The notes: generated by a model not told the origin, from the letters alone. DNA of 43,015 bases from Rhodocyclaceae bacterium (GCA_008080565.1 VIKE01000057.1:1-43015); one strand, 5' to 3'. Counted from the stretch's first letter, positions 1 to 10,002 are shown. Numbers and translations are program-made.

Positions 1-1
1 G

Positions 2-76
2 CCGCGAGGAACCCTCGTCAGCGTCTCCCTGCCTTTGGCGGGCGCCGATGAAACCGCCGGGGAGGAAGTGTCATGA
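2..76 (+). CDS. Sensor histidine kinase, C-terminal end (partial)
   Basis: Only the last 24 codons are in the window; the gene begins upstream. The reading frame gives a tail containing RGTLVSVSLPL, which resembles the final beta strand of HATPase_c domains, followed by a short acidic extension. The TGA stop overlaps the ATG of the next gene (ATGA), so the two are translationally coupled. Being directly coupled to a NarL-type response regulator supports its identity as the cognate kinase. The call rests on about ten residues plus context, so it is moderate. Confidence 0.55.
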   Translation, partial: PRGTLVSVSLPLAGADETAGEEVS

Positions 77-702
77 TCCGCATTCTCCTGGTCGACGACC
101 ATGCCGTCGTCCGCGAAGGCTATCGCCGGCTCCTCGAACGCCGCGCCGACCTGCGCGTCGAGGCTGAGGCCGATTCCGCCGAAGAGGCTCTGCAACGACT
201 GCGTGAATTCGAGCCCGACCTGATCATTCTCGACTTGTCGCTACCGAACATGGGCGGCATCGAACTCACCCGCCGTGTACTTCAGCGCCAGCCTGATGCC
301 CGTATCCTGGCCTTCAGCATGCATCGCGACCCGCTTTTCGCGGCACAGGCCATCCGTGCCGGCGCCCTCGGCTACGTGACCAAGAGCAGCAGTCCGGATG
401 TGCTCATCCAGGCCGTGTACAAGGTCGCCCGCAAGGAAAAAGTACTGAGCCCGGACATCGCGCCCGAGATGGCCTTGATTCTGCTGCAGGGTGAGAGCAA
501 TCCGGCGGAAGAGCTGAATCCGCGGGAATTCGAAATCCTCCGCCTGCTTCTTGATGGCCTTGGCGTCGAGGAAATCGGCAACATCCTCAGTATCAGTCCC
601 AAAACCGTGCAGAACGTTCACTACCAGATCAAGGCCAAGCTGGGCGTCAGGACGGATATTGAACTCGCCCGCTTGGCCATGAAGCTCAAACTGATCGATT
701 AG
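73..702 (+). CDS. NarL/FixJ-family two-component response regulator
   Basis: A 209-residue response regulator. The N-terminal receiver domain (about residues 2-118) has the acidic pair D8-D9, phospho-acceptor D54 in the context LIILDLSLPN, and the conserved Lys in GYVTKSSS. The C-terminal LuxR-type helix-turn-helix (about 145-205) begins LNPREFEILRLLLDG and contains ISPKTVQNVHYQIKAKLGV. It should be phosphorylated by the kinase whose end precedes it, with which it overlaps by 4 nt, and then bind DNA. The architecture is that of GacA/UvrY/NarL, but the targets cannot be read from sequence. The start is fixed by the overlap and the GGAGGAAG Shine-Dalgarno sequence just upstream. Confidence 0.93.
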   Translation: MIRILLVDDHAVVREGYRRLLERRADLRVEAEADSAEEALQRLREFEPDLIILDLSLPNMGGIELTRRVLQRQPDARILAFSMHRDPLFAAQAIRAGALGYVTKSSSPDVLIQAVYKVARKEKVLSPDIAPEMALILLQGESNPAEELNPREFEILRLLLDGLGVEEIGNILSISPKTVQNVHYQIKAKLGVRTDIELARLAMKLKLID

Positions 703-735
703 CCTGACTGGCAGGATTTCGGTGAGCCTGCGGCC

Positions 736-1806
736 TCAAGGCTGATCGAGGCTGCCAAACGCCTTCGGATAAGTGACTATGCCCCAGGGCATGCCCTTGT
801 TGGCAATGCGCTTGGTCACTTCCAGCTTGTCGGCATCGATCACGATCACCTCGTCGGAACGACCGCAAGTCAGCAGGATCTGTTTGTCATCCGGGGTGAA
901 AGTGAAGTGCCAGCAACGCTCGCCACTCTGGATGTCCTTGATTTTCTCAAGGGACGTGGCATCAAAAACCTGCAGCGTATTGGCCCGCGACGCGGCGACG
1001 AAAATGCGCTGACCAGACCGATCGAAGGCAACGCCGTAGGGCGTCTTGCCAGTTTCCACCGTCTTGATCGGGTCGAGCTTGTCATCGAGAACGAGGAGCT
1101 TGTTGCCGAATTCGAGCGTCGCAACATAGTGCTTGCCATCCGGTGACACCTTGATGCCGCGCGGCCGGTCGCCGTATTTGCTGGTCGGGACGGTTTTGAG
1201 CAGTTTGCCGCTGCGGATGTCATGCAAGGTAATAGTGTTGTCGGCCTCGTTGGTGACGATCATCCGTTTGCCGTCAGGCGTGAACTCGATGCCTTCGGTT
1301 TCCGGGCCGCTGGTGATTTCCTTGAGGAGCTTGCCTTTCCTGATATCGACAATGGCGATGCGGGCCGGAACCTTGTCATCATCGTCGTCTTCCTTGACCA
1401 CGGCTGCGCCGGGCATGGGCGGCGGGCCGCCCTTGGAACTGGGTTCGTAAGTAACAAAGGCCTTGTCGCCGAGAACGCGGACGAATTCCGGATTCTTGCC
1501 GATCTTGACCTGCTTGATGACCTTGCGGGTGGCCAGGTCGATGATTGAAACGTTGGCGTCATCCTTGTTGGCAGTGACCAGATACTTGCCGTCGGCCGTG
1601 ACGCCGATGCCTCGCGGCCCCTTGGCCCCGACGTCGAAGGAGCCGGTCAGTTCGAGTGTCGCCAGATCAAGGACGCCGATGCCGCCATTCTGGTTCGAGA
1701 TATAGGCCACGCCTGCTGTCTGGGCCTGGGCTGCAGAGGCAATGCCCAAGGCAAGCAGGGCGGCGCAGATGAGTTTTTGGGGTTTTCCGATCGACTTCAT
1801 TTTCAT
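736..1806 (-). CDS. Periplasmic YVTN-family beta-propeller protein linked to PQQ dehydrogenase
   Basis: A 356-residue secreted beta-propeller. I start it at the ATG at 1806, preceded by GGAG about 8 nt away; the longer frame to 1833 lacks a better site. A signal peptide (LICAALLALGIASAAQA) precedes repeated blades with motifs such as GVTADGKYLVTANKDDANVSI, VSPDGKHYVATLEFGN and FDRSGQRIFVAAS, typical of YVTN/cytochrome-D1-like repeats. Such proteins are often encoded beside PQQ-dependent alcohol dehydrogenases; the dehydrogenase gene lies 28 nt upstream on the same strand, so the two probably form an operon. An unusual loop, GGPPPMPG followed by a run of five Asp, interrupts one blade. Exact function is unknown: scaffold or electron-transfer accessory. 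Confidence 0.8.
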   Translation of the reverse strand: MKMKSIGKPQKLICAALLALGIASAAQAQTAGVAYISNQNGGIGVLDLATLELTGSFDVGAKGPRGIGVTADGKYLVTANKDDANVSIIDLATRKVIKQVKIGKNPEFVRVLGDKAFVTYEPSSKGGPPPMPGAAVVKEDDDDDKVPARIAIVDIRKGKLLKEITSGPETEGIEFTPDGKRMIVTNEADNTITLHDIRSGKLLKTVPTSKYGDRPRGIKVSPDGKHYVATLEFGNKLLVLDDKLDPIKTVETGKTPYGVAFDRSGQRIFVAASRANTLQVFDATSLEKIKDIQSGERCWHFTFTPDDKQILLTCGRSDEVIVIDADKLEVTKRIANKGMPWGIVTYPKAFGSLDQP

Positions 1807-1834
1807 CACAATCACTCCGATTCGTCCATGCACT

Positions 1835-3595
1835 TTAGTTTTTCAGCTTATAGACCTGGAACGTATCTCCGGCCTTGTATCCAAAAATTTGATTGCCGCC
1901 GGCAGCGACCGCCACATATTGAACACCATCGATCTGATAAGTAATCGGAGGAGAATTTACCCCGGCGTCCAATTGATCGCTCCACAACACTTGGCCAGTC
2001 GTGGCGTCATAGGCATTGAAATACCCCCCACCCTCGCCCATGAAGACGAGATTGCCCTCGGTCGCCAACAAGCCGCCCACCAATGGCTGCTCCGTCTTGC
2101 GCTGCCACTTGACCTTCCCCGATGCCAGATCAATCGCCGACAACACGCCCCAACGCGGGACATCCATCAGTGGTTCAAGTGTCGTGTATTCCACGGCAGG
2201 CTTGCCTGGCGAAGCGGGAATGACCCTCTTGGTGTATTTGACCGGCCAGTGGATCGCCGGTACATACGCAACCAGTTTCTTCGCGTCCACAGAGGTCGGC
2301 GACCAACTAACCCCCCCAAGCACGCCGGGCAAGATCACCTGGCCTTCCGGAGTCGGGTTGGTAAAGGTATTTTGGTGAGCCACGAACTCATCCGATTTGA
2401 GTAGCAACTCGCCGGTCAGGCGATTATGAATATAGTACCAGCCGATCTTGGCGGCCTGGCCTACAGCAGGTACTAGTTTTCCCTTATGGGGGTAATCGAA
2501 CAGGACCGCCGGGCTGGCCACGTCATAGCCCCACTGGTCGTGCGGCACCTGCTGGTAATGCCAGCGAATTTTTCCGGTATTGACGTCCAAACAAACCAAG
2601 GAGACCGTATATAGGTTATCTCCAGGTCTTGAAGTGCCATCCATCTGGGGGGATGGATTGCCGGTACCGAAGTACAACAAACCATTCTTGGCATCTATCG
2701 CCGGAGTGGACCACGCCGAGCCGCCACCATACTTGGCCGCCTCGGAATACTTCGACAAATCTGCCCGTTCCTTCTCGATATCCCGATGAAGAGTTATGCC
2801 ATCGGGCGTCGTTTGACTGAATTCACCCTCCCAATTGACTTGGGCGATCGTGTCGAACTGCCAGACGCGCTTGCCAGTATTCACATCAAACGCTGCCAGG
2901 AATCCTGACCGTCCATAATTGCCGGCGAAGCCGACAACCGTACCAAGCGGCGTGCCATCCCGGTCGGAATCCAAATGCAGGCCAAAGCCAACGCCAGTCA
3001 CCCCGATGAGCACCTTGCCCAGGTAAACCACGGGCGCCATGGCGATCCCGACACCGGATTGGCCAGCAATGCCGGCCTTTCTGAGAGGGTCGGAATCCTT
3101 CAGGGAAGCGATGGACTCGCTTTTGACGCTACCGCCGTCCGCCACTTCAATATCCCAAAGAACTTTTCCCGACCTCGCATCCAGTGCGATCAGACGGGCA
3201 TCCACGGTGCCGATGAAGACCTTGCCATCAGCGACCGCTACACCACGATTCGCCGGGCCGCAGCACATTGGATAATCCTTTTTGCGCCGATGGTCATAGC
3301 GCCACAACTGTTTTCCTGTAACGGCATCCAGCGCGACGACATGATTGAATGGCAGAGACAAGAATATGGTGCGATCAACCATGATGGGCGTCGCCTGAAA
3401 CGTCGCCTTGATTCCACTCTGGTAAGTCCACGCCCTGCTCAGCTTATTCACATTCCCAGTGTTGATCTGGTCAATCCCGGAATACCTCCGGTTGCTGTGA
3501 TCCAAACCATAAGTTGGCCAGTCGATATCGCCAGCAAAGACTGGCGTGAGAACGAAGGTAGCAACCATCAATAACAGATGTTTATATAAGCGCAT
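1835..3595 (-). CDS. PQQ-dependent alcohol dehydrogenase (methanol/ethanol type), periplasmic
   Basis: A 586-residue quinoprotein with a signal peptide (residues 1-21, ending VFA) and an eight-bladed propeller. Diagnostic features are WPTYGLDHSNRRYSG at the N-terminus, the vicinal cysteine pair C111-C112 in YPMCCGPANRG that forms the rare disulfide over PQQ, GSAWSTPAID, FGTGNPSPQ, RPGDNLYTVS, DQWGYDVASP, and WSPTSVDAKK. It lacks a C-terminal cytochrome c domain, so it needs a separate electron acceptor; none is encoded in this window, nor are pqq genes. It oxidises primary alcohols in the periplasm. Whether the metal is calcium or a lanthanide cannot be settled without an alignment of the residue near the catalytic Asp. 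The neighbour at 3679-4527 is MxaJ/XoxJ-like, supporting the methanol/ethanol family assignment. Confidence 0.92.
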   Translation of the reverse strand: MRLYKHLLLMVATFVLTPVFAGDIDWPTYGLDHSNRRYSGIDQINTGNVNKLSRAWTYQSGIKATFQATPIMVDRTIFLSLPFNHVVALDAVTGKQLWRYDHRRKKDYPMCCGPANRGVAVADGKVFIGTVDARLIALDARSGKVLWDIEVADGGSVKSESIASLKDSDPLRKAGIAGQSGVGIAMAPVVYLGKVLIGVTGVGFGLHLDSDRDGTPLGTVVGFAGNYGRSGFLAAFDVNTGKRVWQFDTIAQVNWEGEFSQTTPDGITLHRDIEKERADLSKYSEAAKYGGGSAWSTPAIDAKNGLLYFGTGNPSPQMDGTSRPGDNLYTVSLVCLDVNTGKIRWHYQQVPHDQWGYDVASPAVLFDYPHKGKLVPAVGQAAKIGWYYIHNRLTGELLLKSDEFVAHQNTFTNPTPEGQVILPGVLGGVSWSPTSVDAKKLVAYVPAIHWPVKYTKRVIPASPGKPAVEYTTLEPLMDVPRWGVLSAIDLASGKVKWQRKTEQPLVGGLLATEGNLVFMGEGGGYFNAYDATTGQVLWSDQLDAGVNSPPITYQIDGVQYVAVAAGGNQIFGYKAGDTFQVYKLKN

Positions 3596-3678
3596 TTTTT
3601 GAGCCCAGGTATTGGTAATTCTCTGAACGGCTGCAACAGGATGCAGCCATTCGTCGCGTGCCCGCCGAGCGGACAGTG

Positions 3679-4527
3679 TCAGCGTGTGTGCAAGGTCACC
3701 CCGTGACGCTTGAAAATCGCGGCCACCGTGCCATCCTTCTGCAATTCCGAAAGAGCGCCGGACAATGCGGCTGCGAGGTCATCCGCCTCGGCCTTGACGG
3801 CCATGCCGATAGGCCAGCTCTTCGGGCTCAGCTCGCCGAGCTTAGCCTCGTCGATGGCAAAGCGGGTGTCGCCGGCGAGGGCGCCATCGAGTTCACCGAG
3901 CGGCGCCATGATGGCCGAAATGCGGTCTTCGCCGAGTGCCTTGGCGGCCTCTCTGATTGAAAGAAAATGCACGACATTCGAGCGTAGCCTGCCATGCAGC
4001 ACGCTTCCGAGAAAGGAGGCGGCCAGCGTGTCGACTTCGACGCCAATTTTCTCGCGGGTGAACACTTCGAGCGCGACCGCTGCCGAACCGCTGGGGGCCG
4101 GAATGCGCTTGGCGACCCGTGCCATCCCCATCACTTCGTGATGATAGGGGGCAAAAATACGCACTTTGTCGTTGGCCTTGGCGAATTCCGCATCGACCGG
4201 CACGCGCATCATCACGTCGGCCGGATTGCCGCGCAGATAGTGGCCTTTCCAGACCATGTTGCGCAGGTCGTCGTTCATGTCCTCGCCAACCATGAAGCCG
4301 ATGATCTCGGCCTGGAGCCCGAGTTTGGCGGCCAGGGCCTGACCGAGTTCGACGTCAATGCCTTTTCCCGCATCGGAATAAGGGGGGAAATTATTGTAGA
4401 CGGCGACTTGCAGACGGCCACGCTTGCGGATGTTGTCCATCTGCTCGTCGGCCTGCACCGGGGAAAGGCAGATGAGCAGCAAAGCGGCAAACGCCAGAAA
4501 GAAATGGCGGCGGTTGGAACATGTCAT
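3679..4527 (-). CDS. MxaJ/XoxJ-like periplasmic solute-binding protein associated with quinoprotein dehydrogenase
   Basis: A 282-residue protein of the extracellular solute-binding family 3 fold. A signal peptide (FFLAFAALLLICLSPVQA) is followed by RLQVAVYNNFPPYSDAGKG, the typical first strand, and then GIDVELGQALAAKLGLQ. The insert GEDMNDDLRNMVWKGHYLRG and PADVMMRVPVD match the quinoprotein-dehydrogenase-associated subgroup rather than true amino-acid binders. It is first in the minus-strand cluster, followed 83 nt later by the dehydrogenase. MxaJ/XoxJ proteins are thought to help activate the dehydrogenase; no ABC permease is nearby, which argues against transport. The start has GGAG about 8 nt upstream. 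Confidence 0.82.
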   Translation of the reverse strand: MTCSNRRHFFLAFAALLLICLSPVQADEQMDNIRKRGRLQVAVYNNFPPYSDAGKGIDVELGQALAAKLGLQAEIIGFMVGEDMNDDLRNMVWKGHYLRGNPADVMMRVPVDAEFAKANDKVRIFAPYHHEVMGMARVAKRIPAPSGSAAVALEVFTREKIGVEVDTLAASFLGSVLHGRLRSNVVHFLSIREAAKALGEDRISAIMAPLGELDGALAGDTRFAIDEAKLGELSPKSWPIGMAVKAEADDLAAALSGALSELQKDGTVAAIFKRHGVTLHTR

Positions 4528-4796
4528 ACGTTTTCTCCGGAATGTTGAATGGGGTTGCGTGCTGTTAGTCCGGATTCTAGGGATATCAACGCGGGACGGA
4601 AGCGCCCGGCGAGGGGGCGGGCAAAATCGGCGCTCACGTCGGGCAAATTGCCTGCCAGCGGCCCCGTTGTCGCTTCCGAGCCGGGGTCAATCACGATCCT
4701 GCCGATATAGGTGCCAGAAATTCGCTGGTTAGCGTCGATAAGAAGCGATGGGCAATCGGGTGATATTCCGCACCGATCCGAACAGATTCTGGATTC

Positions 4797-4833
4797 CTAC
4801 GGTCAACCGGAAAAAATGGCCAAAATTGAAATC
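4797..4833 (+). repeat. Dispersed repeat, copy 1
   Basis: Contains CTACGGTCAACCGGAAAAAA followed by TGGCCAAAATTGAAATC. This is the only intergenic copy not immediately downstream of a plus-strand gene; both flanking genes are on the minus strand. Confidence 0.85.
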
Positions 4834-4851
4834 TGCCGTTCCAAACCGGGC

Positions 4852-4889
4852 GCAACAAAAAGGCGGTCGAACGACCGCTTTTTTGTTGC
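4852..4889. terminator. Bidirectional Rho-independent terminator after mop
   Basis: A nearly perfect inverted repeat, with a GCGGTCG/CGACCGC stem flanked by A-tract and T-tract on opposite sides. It lies 14-50 nt past the mop stop codon and can act on either strand. Confidence 0.85.
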
Positions 4890-4902
4890 CTGAGTCAGGC
4901 AA

Positions 4903-5331
4903 TCAGGCCGGAATGCCCAGAATAACGTGGCTGGCCTTGATCAGAGCCGAGGCTTCGCTGCCCTCTTTCAGGCCAAGCTCCATGACCGCCTCGTTGGTCA
5001 CCACGGAGTAGACCGTCGTGCCGCCCGGCAAGGAAATCGCGACTTCGGTATTTACCGCGCCTTTTTGCAGCTTGCTGACCTTGCCGGCCAGTTGATTGCG
5101 AGCCGAGAATTTGACGTTGGCTGGGCCAGCCAGCAGCATGACCCACGGCGCCTTGACGTAGGCAACCGCTTCCTTGCCGACGGCCAAGCCGAGCGATTTG
5201 ACGCTGCCCTCTGTCACGATTGCGACAATTTTGTCGCCACCGGGCATGGTGAGTTCGACTTCGGCGTTGACCGTACCGTCGACCAAAGCGGTGATTTTTC
5301 CCTTGAATACATTGCGGGCGCTGACGTTCAT
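4903..5331 (-). CDS. mop: Molbindin: tandem Mop (TOBE) molybdate-binding protein
   Basis: A 142-residue cytoplasmic protein made of two Mop/TOBE domains (about 1-70 and 73-142), each starting SARN-x-x-x-GK and ending with a hydrophobic strand (VMLLAGP; HVILGIPA). Di-Mop proteins assemble into oligomers that store molybdate or tungstate oxyanions. AAGGAG lies just upstream of the start. It is transcribed divergently from modE, and a ModE-like operator sits close to its promoter side, so it is probably regulated by ModE with molybdate. A terminator follows it. Confidence 0.92.
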   Translation of the reverse strand: MNVSARNVFKGKITALVDGTVNAEVELTMPGGDKIVAIVTEGSVKSLGLAVGKEAVAYVKAPWVMLLAGPANVKFSARNQLAGKVSKLQKGAVNTEVAISLPGGTTVYSVVTNEAVMELGLKEGSEASALIKASHVILGIPA

Positions 5332-5370
5332 GCTGTTCTCCTTGCTGGTTTGAGGGGACTGGCCCGCTTT

Positions 5371-5396
5371 TCGCTATATACCTGCACAACTAACGC
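5371..5396. promoter_or_regulatory. Putative ModE operator upstream of mop
   Basis: TCGCTATATA is followed after 10 nt by TAACGCT. The half-sites resemble the CGNTATAT-type elements bound by ModE in other proteobacteria. It lies about 40 nt upstream of mop, in the mop-modE divergent region. Inferred from pattern and context. Confidence 0.6.
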
Positions 5397-5493
5397 TTTT
5401 TCGTCGGGTTGCCTACACTCTAGCCGCTGCCGTCTTGTCATCACAACCACAACGGCGGACTATTTTACGGATATTTCGAGCACCAAAACCTGG

Positions 5494-5515
5494 GTTATAG
5501 TAACCGCTATATAAC
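5494..5515. promoter_or_regulatory. Putative ModE operator upstream of modE
   Basis: GTTATA and TATAAC form an inverted repeat separated by 10 nt, and the right side again reads CGCTATATAAC as in the site at 5371. It ends 18 nt before the modE start codon, a position suited to autorepression. Confidence 0.6.
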
Positions 5516-5533
5516 ATTGAACATCACGAAATC

Positions 5534-7173
<1,640 letters not shown>

Positions 7174-7194
7174 GAAAATGGTGGTGGATCACGC

Positions 7195-7291
7195 AAACCC
7201 CTCCCCAGCCCTCCCCTTGTCAGGGGAGGGAGCCCGACCAGGCGCGACTGAGGGAGCTCCTCCCCTGACAAGGGGAGGTTGGGAGGGGTTT
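7195..7291. repeat. Paired palindromic (REP/MITE-like) element between modA and modB
   Basis: Two arms of about 38 nt (7195-7233 and 7254-7291) are inverted repeats of each other, each containing its own hairpin CTCCCCTTGTCAGGGGAG or its complement. The outer ends read AAACCCCTCCC and GGGAGGGGTTT. The 20-nt centre is unique. The element occupies the 214-nt modA-modB gap and could form a strong hairpin in mRNA that attenuates modBC or protects upstream message. Confidence 0.85.
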
Positions 7292-7387
7292 CGCTCTAGT
7301 CCTTCAGCCTCAAATCGTTCGACTTCCGCACCAATGACAATTCCGGTCTAATCAACACCACTTTCATCCAACCAAAAACCCGCCACC

Positions 7388-8065
7388 ATGCTGACTGACA
7401 GCGACCTCCAGGCCATCTGGCTGACCACGCGACTGGCCGGGATCACGACCGTGATCCTGCTCCTCGTCGGCACCCCCATCGCCTGGCTGCTGGCACGCAG
7501 CCGTTCGTGGTGGAAGGGGCCGCTCGGCGCCGTCGTCGCCCTGCCGCTGGTCCTGCCGCCCTCGGTGCTCGGCTTCTACCTGCTGCTGGCCATGGGGCCG
7601 CACGGGCCGGTTGGCCAGCTGACCGCCTCGCTCGGCCTCGGCGTTTTGCCCTTCACCTTCTGGGGCCTGGTCATCGCCTCGTCGTTTTACTCGCTGCCCT
7701 TCATGGTGCAGCCGCTGCAAAATGCCTTTGAAAGCATCGGCGAGCGGCCACTCGAAGTCGCCGCGACCTTGCGCGCTTCGCCGGTCGACACCTTCTTTTC
7801 GGTCGTCCTGCCACTGGCCAAGCCGGGCTTCATCACCGCCGGCGTCCTGACCTTTGCCCACACGGTCGGCGAATTCGGCGTCGTGCTGATGATCGGCGGC
7901 AACATCCCGGGCGTCACCCGCGTCGCCTCGGTGCAGATCTACGACCACGTCGAGGCCATGGAGTATGCCGATGCCCATCGGCTGGCTGCCGTCATGCTGA
8001 TTTTCTCCTTCACGGTGCTGCTCGCCATGTATGTCCGTCGCCCCAAGCCGACGAAGGGAGACTGA
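7388..8065 (+). CDS. modB: Molybdate ABC transporter permease ModB
   Basis: A 225-residue inner-membrane permease with about five to six hydrophobic segments, from [20 protein letters not shown] to [17 protein letters not shown]. The cytoplasmic EAA loop that docks on the ATPase reads [26 protein letters not shown], and the ModB signature [15 protein letters not shown] is present. It forms the channel for molybdate with ModC. It lies 214 nt from modA because of the palindromic element, and one base separates its stop from the modC start. Confidence 0.95.
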   Translation: MLTDSDLQAIWLTTRLAGITTVILLLVGTPIAWLLARSRSWWKGPLGAVVALPLVLPPSVLGFYLLLAMGPHGPVGQLTASLGLGVLPFTFWGLVIASSFYSLPFMVQPLQNAFESIGERPLEVAATLRASPVDTFFSVVLPLAKPGFITAGVLTFAHTVGEFGVVLMIGGNIPGVTRVASVQIYDHVEAMEYADAHRLAAVMLIFSFTVLLAMYVRRPKPTKGD

Positions 8066-8066
8066 C

Positions 8067-9137
8067 ATGGACAGCATCAACGCCCGCTTTCGTCTCGACT
8101 GGCCCGGTTTCACGCTCGATGTTGACCTCGCTCTGCCCGGCCGCGGCGTAACCGCGCTGTTCGGCCATTCCGGCTCGGGAAAAACCACCTTGTTGCGCTG
8201 CCTGGCCGGGCTGGAAAAACCTTCCCACGGTCGACTCGAATTCAAGGGCAAAATCTGGCAGGACGAAAAAACCTGGCTGCCGACGCACCAGCGGCCCATC
8301 GGCTATGTCTTCCAGGAAGCCAGCCTGTTCCCGCATCTATCCATTCTCGGCAACCTGAATTTCGGCCTCAAACGCAGCACCACGGCGCAACGCGTCGGAC
8401 TGGAGCAGGCCATCGAACTGCTCGGCATCGGCCACCTGCTCGAGCGCAAACCGGACACCCTGTCCGGCGGCGAACGCCAGCGCGTCGGCATCGCCCGCGC
8501 CCTGGCCGTCGGCCCGGAAATCCTGCTCATGGACGAACCGCTGGCGGCGCTCGACCTCAAGCGCAAGCAGGAGATCCTGCCTTATCTCGAGCGCCTGCAC
8601 GACGAGCTGGCCATTCCGGTCATCTACGTCAGCCACTCGCCCGACGAAGTCGCCCGCCTGGCCGACCACATCGTCGCCATGGATGGCGGCCGGGTCGTCG
8701 CCGACGGCCCGCTCGTTGAAACCCTGGCCCGCCTCGACCTGCCGATCCGGCTTGGCGAGGACGTCGGGGTCGTGCTCGATGCGACGGTCGGCGAGGTCGA
8801 TAGCGAATGGCATCTGGCCCGCGTCGATTTCGCCGGCGGCAGCCTGTGGACCCGGGATCGCGGCGTGCCGACCGGCAAGCATGTGCGCGTCCGCGTGCTG
8901 GCCCGCGACGTTAGTCTGGCCGTGCACCACCCGGAGCCAAGCAGCATCCAGAACGTGCTCGACGGCACGGTCGAATCGATGGCTGCCGACGACCACCCCG
9001 GCCTGCTGCTGGTCCGCGTCCAGATCGGCGCCAGCCAGCTGGTCGCCCGCCTGACCCGCCGCTCCGCCGCCCAGCTCGGCATCGCGCCGGGTTTGCCGGT
9101 CAGCGTTCAAATCAAATCCGTGGCCCTGATGGAATGA
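8067..9137 (+). CDS. modC: Molybdate ABC transporter ATP-binding protein ModC
   Basis: A 356-residue ABC ATPase. I start it at the ATG at 8067, with GGGAG just upstream, rather than at an in-frame ATG inside modB. Walker A is GHSGSGKTT (residues 33-41), the signature is LSGGERQRVGIARAL, Walker B is ILLMDEPLAALD, and the H-loop is YVSHS. The C-terminus carries a Mop/TOBE domain (about 285-355, including VQIGASQLVARLTRRSAAQL) that can sense oxyanion. It powers molybdate import with ModB. Its stop overlaps the modD start (ATGA). Confidence 0.96.
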   Translation: MDSINARFRLDWPGFTLDVDLALPGRGVTALFGHSGSGKTTLLRCLAGLEKPSHGRLEFKGKIWQDEKTWLPTHQRPIGYVFQEASLFPHLSILGNLNFGLKRSTTAQRVGLEQAIELLGIGHLLERKPDTLSGGERQRVGIARALAVGPEILLMDEPLAALDLKRKQEILPYLERLHDELAIPVIYVSHSPDEVARLADHIVAMDGGRVVADGPLVETLARLDLPIRLGEDVGVVLDATVGEVDSEWHLARVDFAGGSLWTRDRGVPTGKHVRVRVLARDVSLAVHHPEPSSIQNVLDGTVESMAADDHPGLLLVRVQIGASQLVARLTRRSAAQLGIAPGLPVSVQIKSVALME

Positions 9138-9988
9138 GCAAAAATCCCTACACCCTGCCCGACAACGAACTCGAACGCCTGCTCGACGAAGACGTTCCCT
9201 GTGGCGACGCGACGACCTTTTCGCTCGGCATTGGCGACCAGCCCGGCCGCCTCGTCTTTCGCGCCCGCCAGGCCATGGTCGTCTGCGCTAGCGAAGAAGC
9301 GCTGCGCATGGGCGAACTGCACGGCCTGCGCAGCATCGGCAGCGTGGTCGCCAGCGGCAGCCGGCTCGACGCCGGCGAAACCATCCTGACGCTTGAAGGC
9401 CATGCTACCGGCCTGCACAAGGTGTGGAAAACGGCGCAGACCTTCATGGAATACCTGTCGGGCATCGCCAGCAGCACGGCCGACATCGTCGCCGCCGCCC
9501 GCAGCGCCAACCCGGACATTGGCATTGCCTGCACGCGCAAGAACTTCCCCGGCACCAAGGCGGCGGCGATCAAAGCCATTCTGGCCGGCGGCGCCAGCCC
9601 GCATCGCCTGAGCCTGTCGGAAACCCTGCTCATCTTTGCCGAGCACAGGGCCTTTCTCGGCAACGAAGCGCCGCGCGCCACCGTGCAACGCCTGCGCCGC
9701 GCCTGGCCGGAACGCGCCATCGTCATCGAGGTCGGCGACGAGGCGGAGGCCTTGCGCTGGCAAGAGGCCGGCGCAGACATCCTGCAACTCGAAAAAATGC
9801 CGGTTGCTACGGTCAACCGGATAAAAGGGCTAATTCCGAAATCCGCACACACGCGCATCGCCGCGGCAGGCGGCATAAATTCTGCTAATGCTGAAGACTA
9901 TGCGCGGGCCGGGGCCGACATTCTGGTCACCTCCGCCCCGTATTTCTCGCCGCCACGCGACGTGGCGGTCACGCTGACAGCCCTGTAA
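9134..9988 (+). CDS. modD: ModD, quinolinate phosphoribosyltransferase-like molybdenum-utilisation protein
   Basis: A 284-residue protein of the NadC fold. Landmarks are LLDEDVPCGDATTFSLG, the helix KTAQTFMEYLSGIASSTADI, the active-site-like CTRKNFPGTKAAAIKAIL, IEVGDEAEA, DILQLEKM and IAAAGGINSANAEDYARAGADILVTSAP. ModD proteins are NadC paralogues in mod operons; their reaction is not established. The start overlaps modC by 4 nt. The segment coding VATVNRIKGLIPKSA is a copy of the dispersed repeat (9805-9843), in frame and between two conserved strands. Confidence 0.9.
   Translation: MSKNPYTLPDNELERLLDEDVPCGDATTFSLGIGDQPGRLVFRARQAMVVCASEEALRMGELHGLRSIGSVVASGSRLDAGETILTLEGHATGLHKVWKTAQTFMEYLSGIASSTADIVAAARSANPDIGIACTRKNFPGTKAAAIKAILAGGASPHRLSLSETLLIFAEHRAFLGNEAPRATVQRLRRAWPERAIVIEVGDEAEALRWQEAGADILQLEKMPVATVNRIKGLIPKSAHTRIAAAGGINSANAEDYARAGADILVTSAPYFSPPRDVAVTLTAL
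9805..9843 (+). repeat. Dispersed repeat copy inside modD
   Basis: Begins TGCTACGGTCAACCGGA, continues ATAAAAGGGCTAATTCC and ends GAAATC. It is read as ATVNRIKGLIPKS within modD without disturbing the frame. Confidence 0.8.
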
Positions 9989-10002
9989 AGACGCCGCTCG
10001 CC

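Larger units (their letters stand above)
4528..4902. other. Intergenic region with a repeat copy and a terminator
   Basis: This 375-nt stretch between the start of the XoxJ-like gene and the end of mop contains no convincing gene. It holds copy 1 of the dispersed repeat (4797-4833) and the symmetric mop terminator (4852-4889). Short open frames crossing it have no ribosome binding site and read through the repeat. Confidence 0.7.

Noticed and set aside
4711..4893. Small plus-strand open frame encoding a YGQPEK peptide
   Set aside because: No ribosome binding site; the frame runs through a repeat copy and a terminator, so coding is unlikely.
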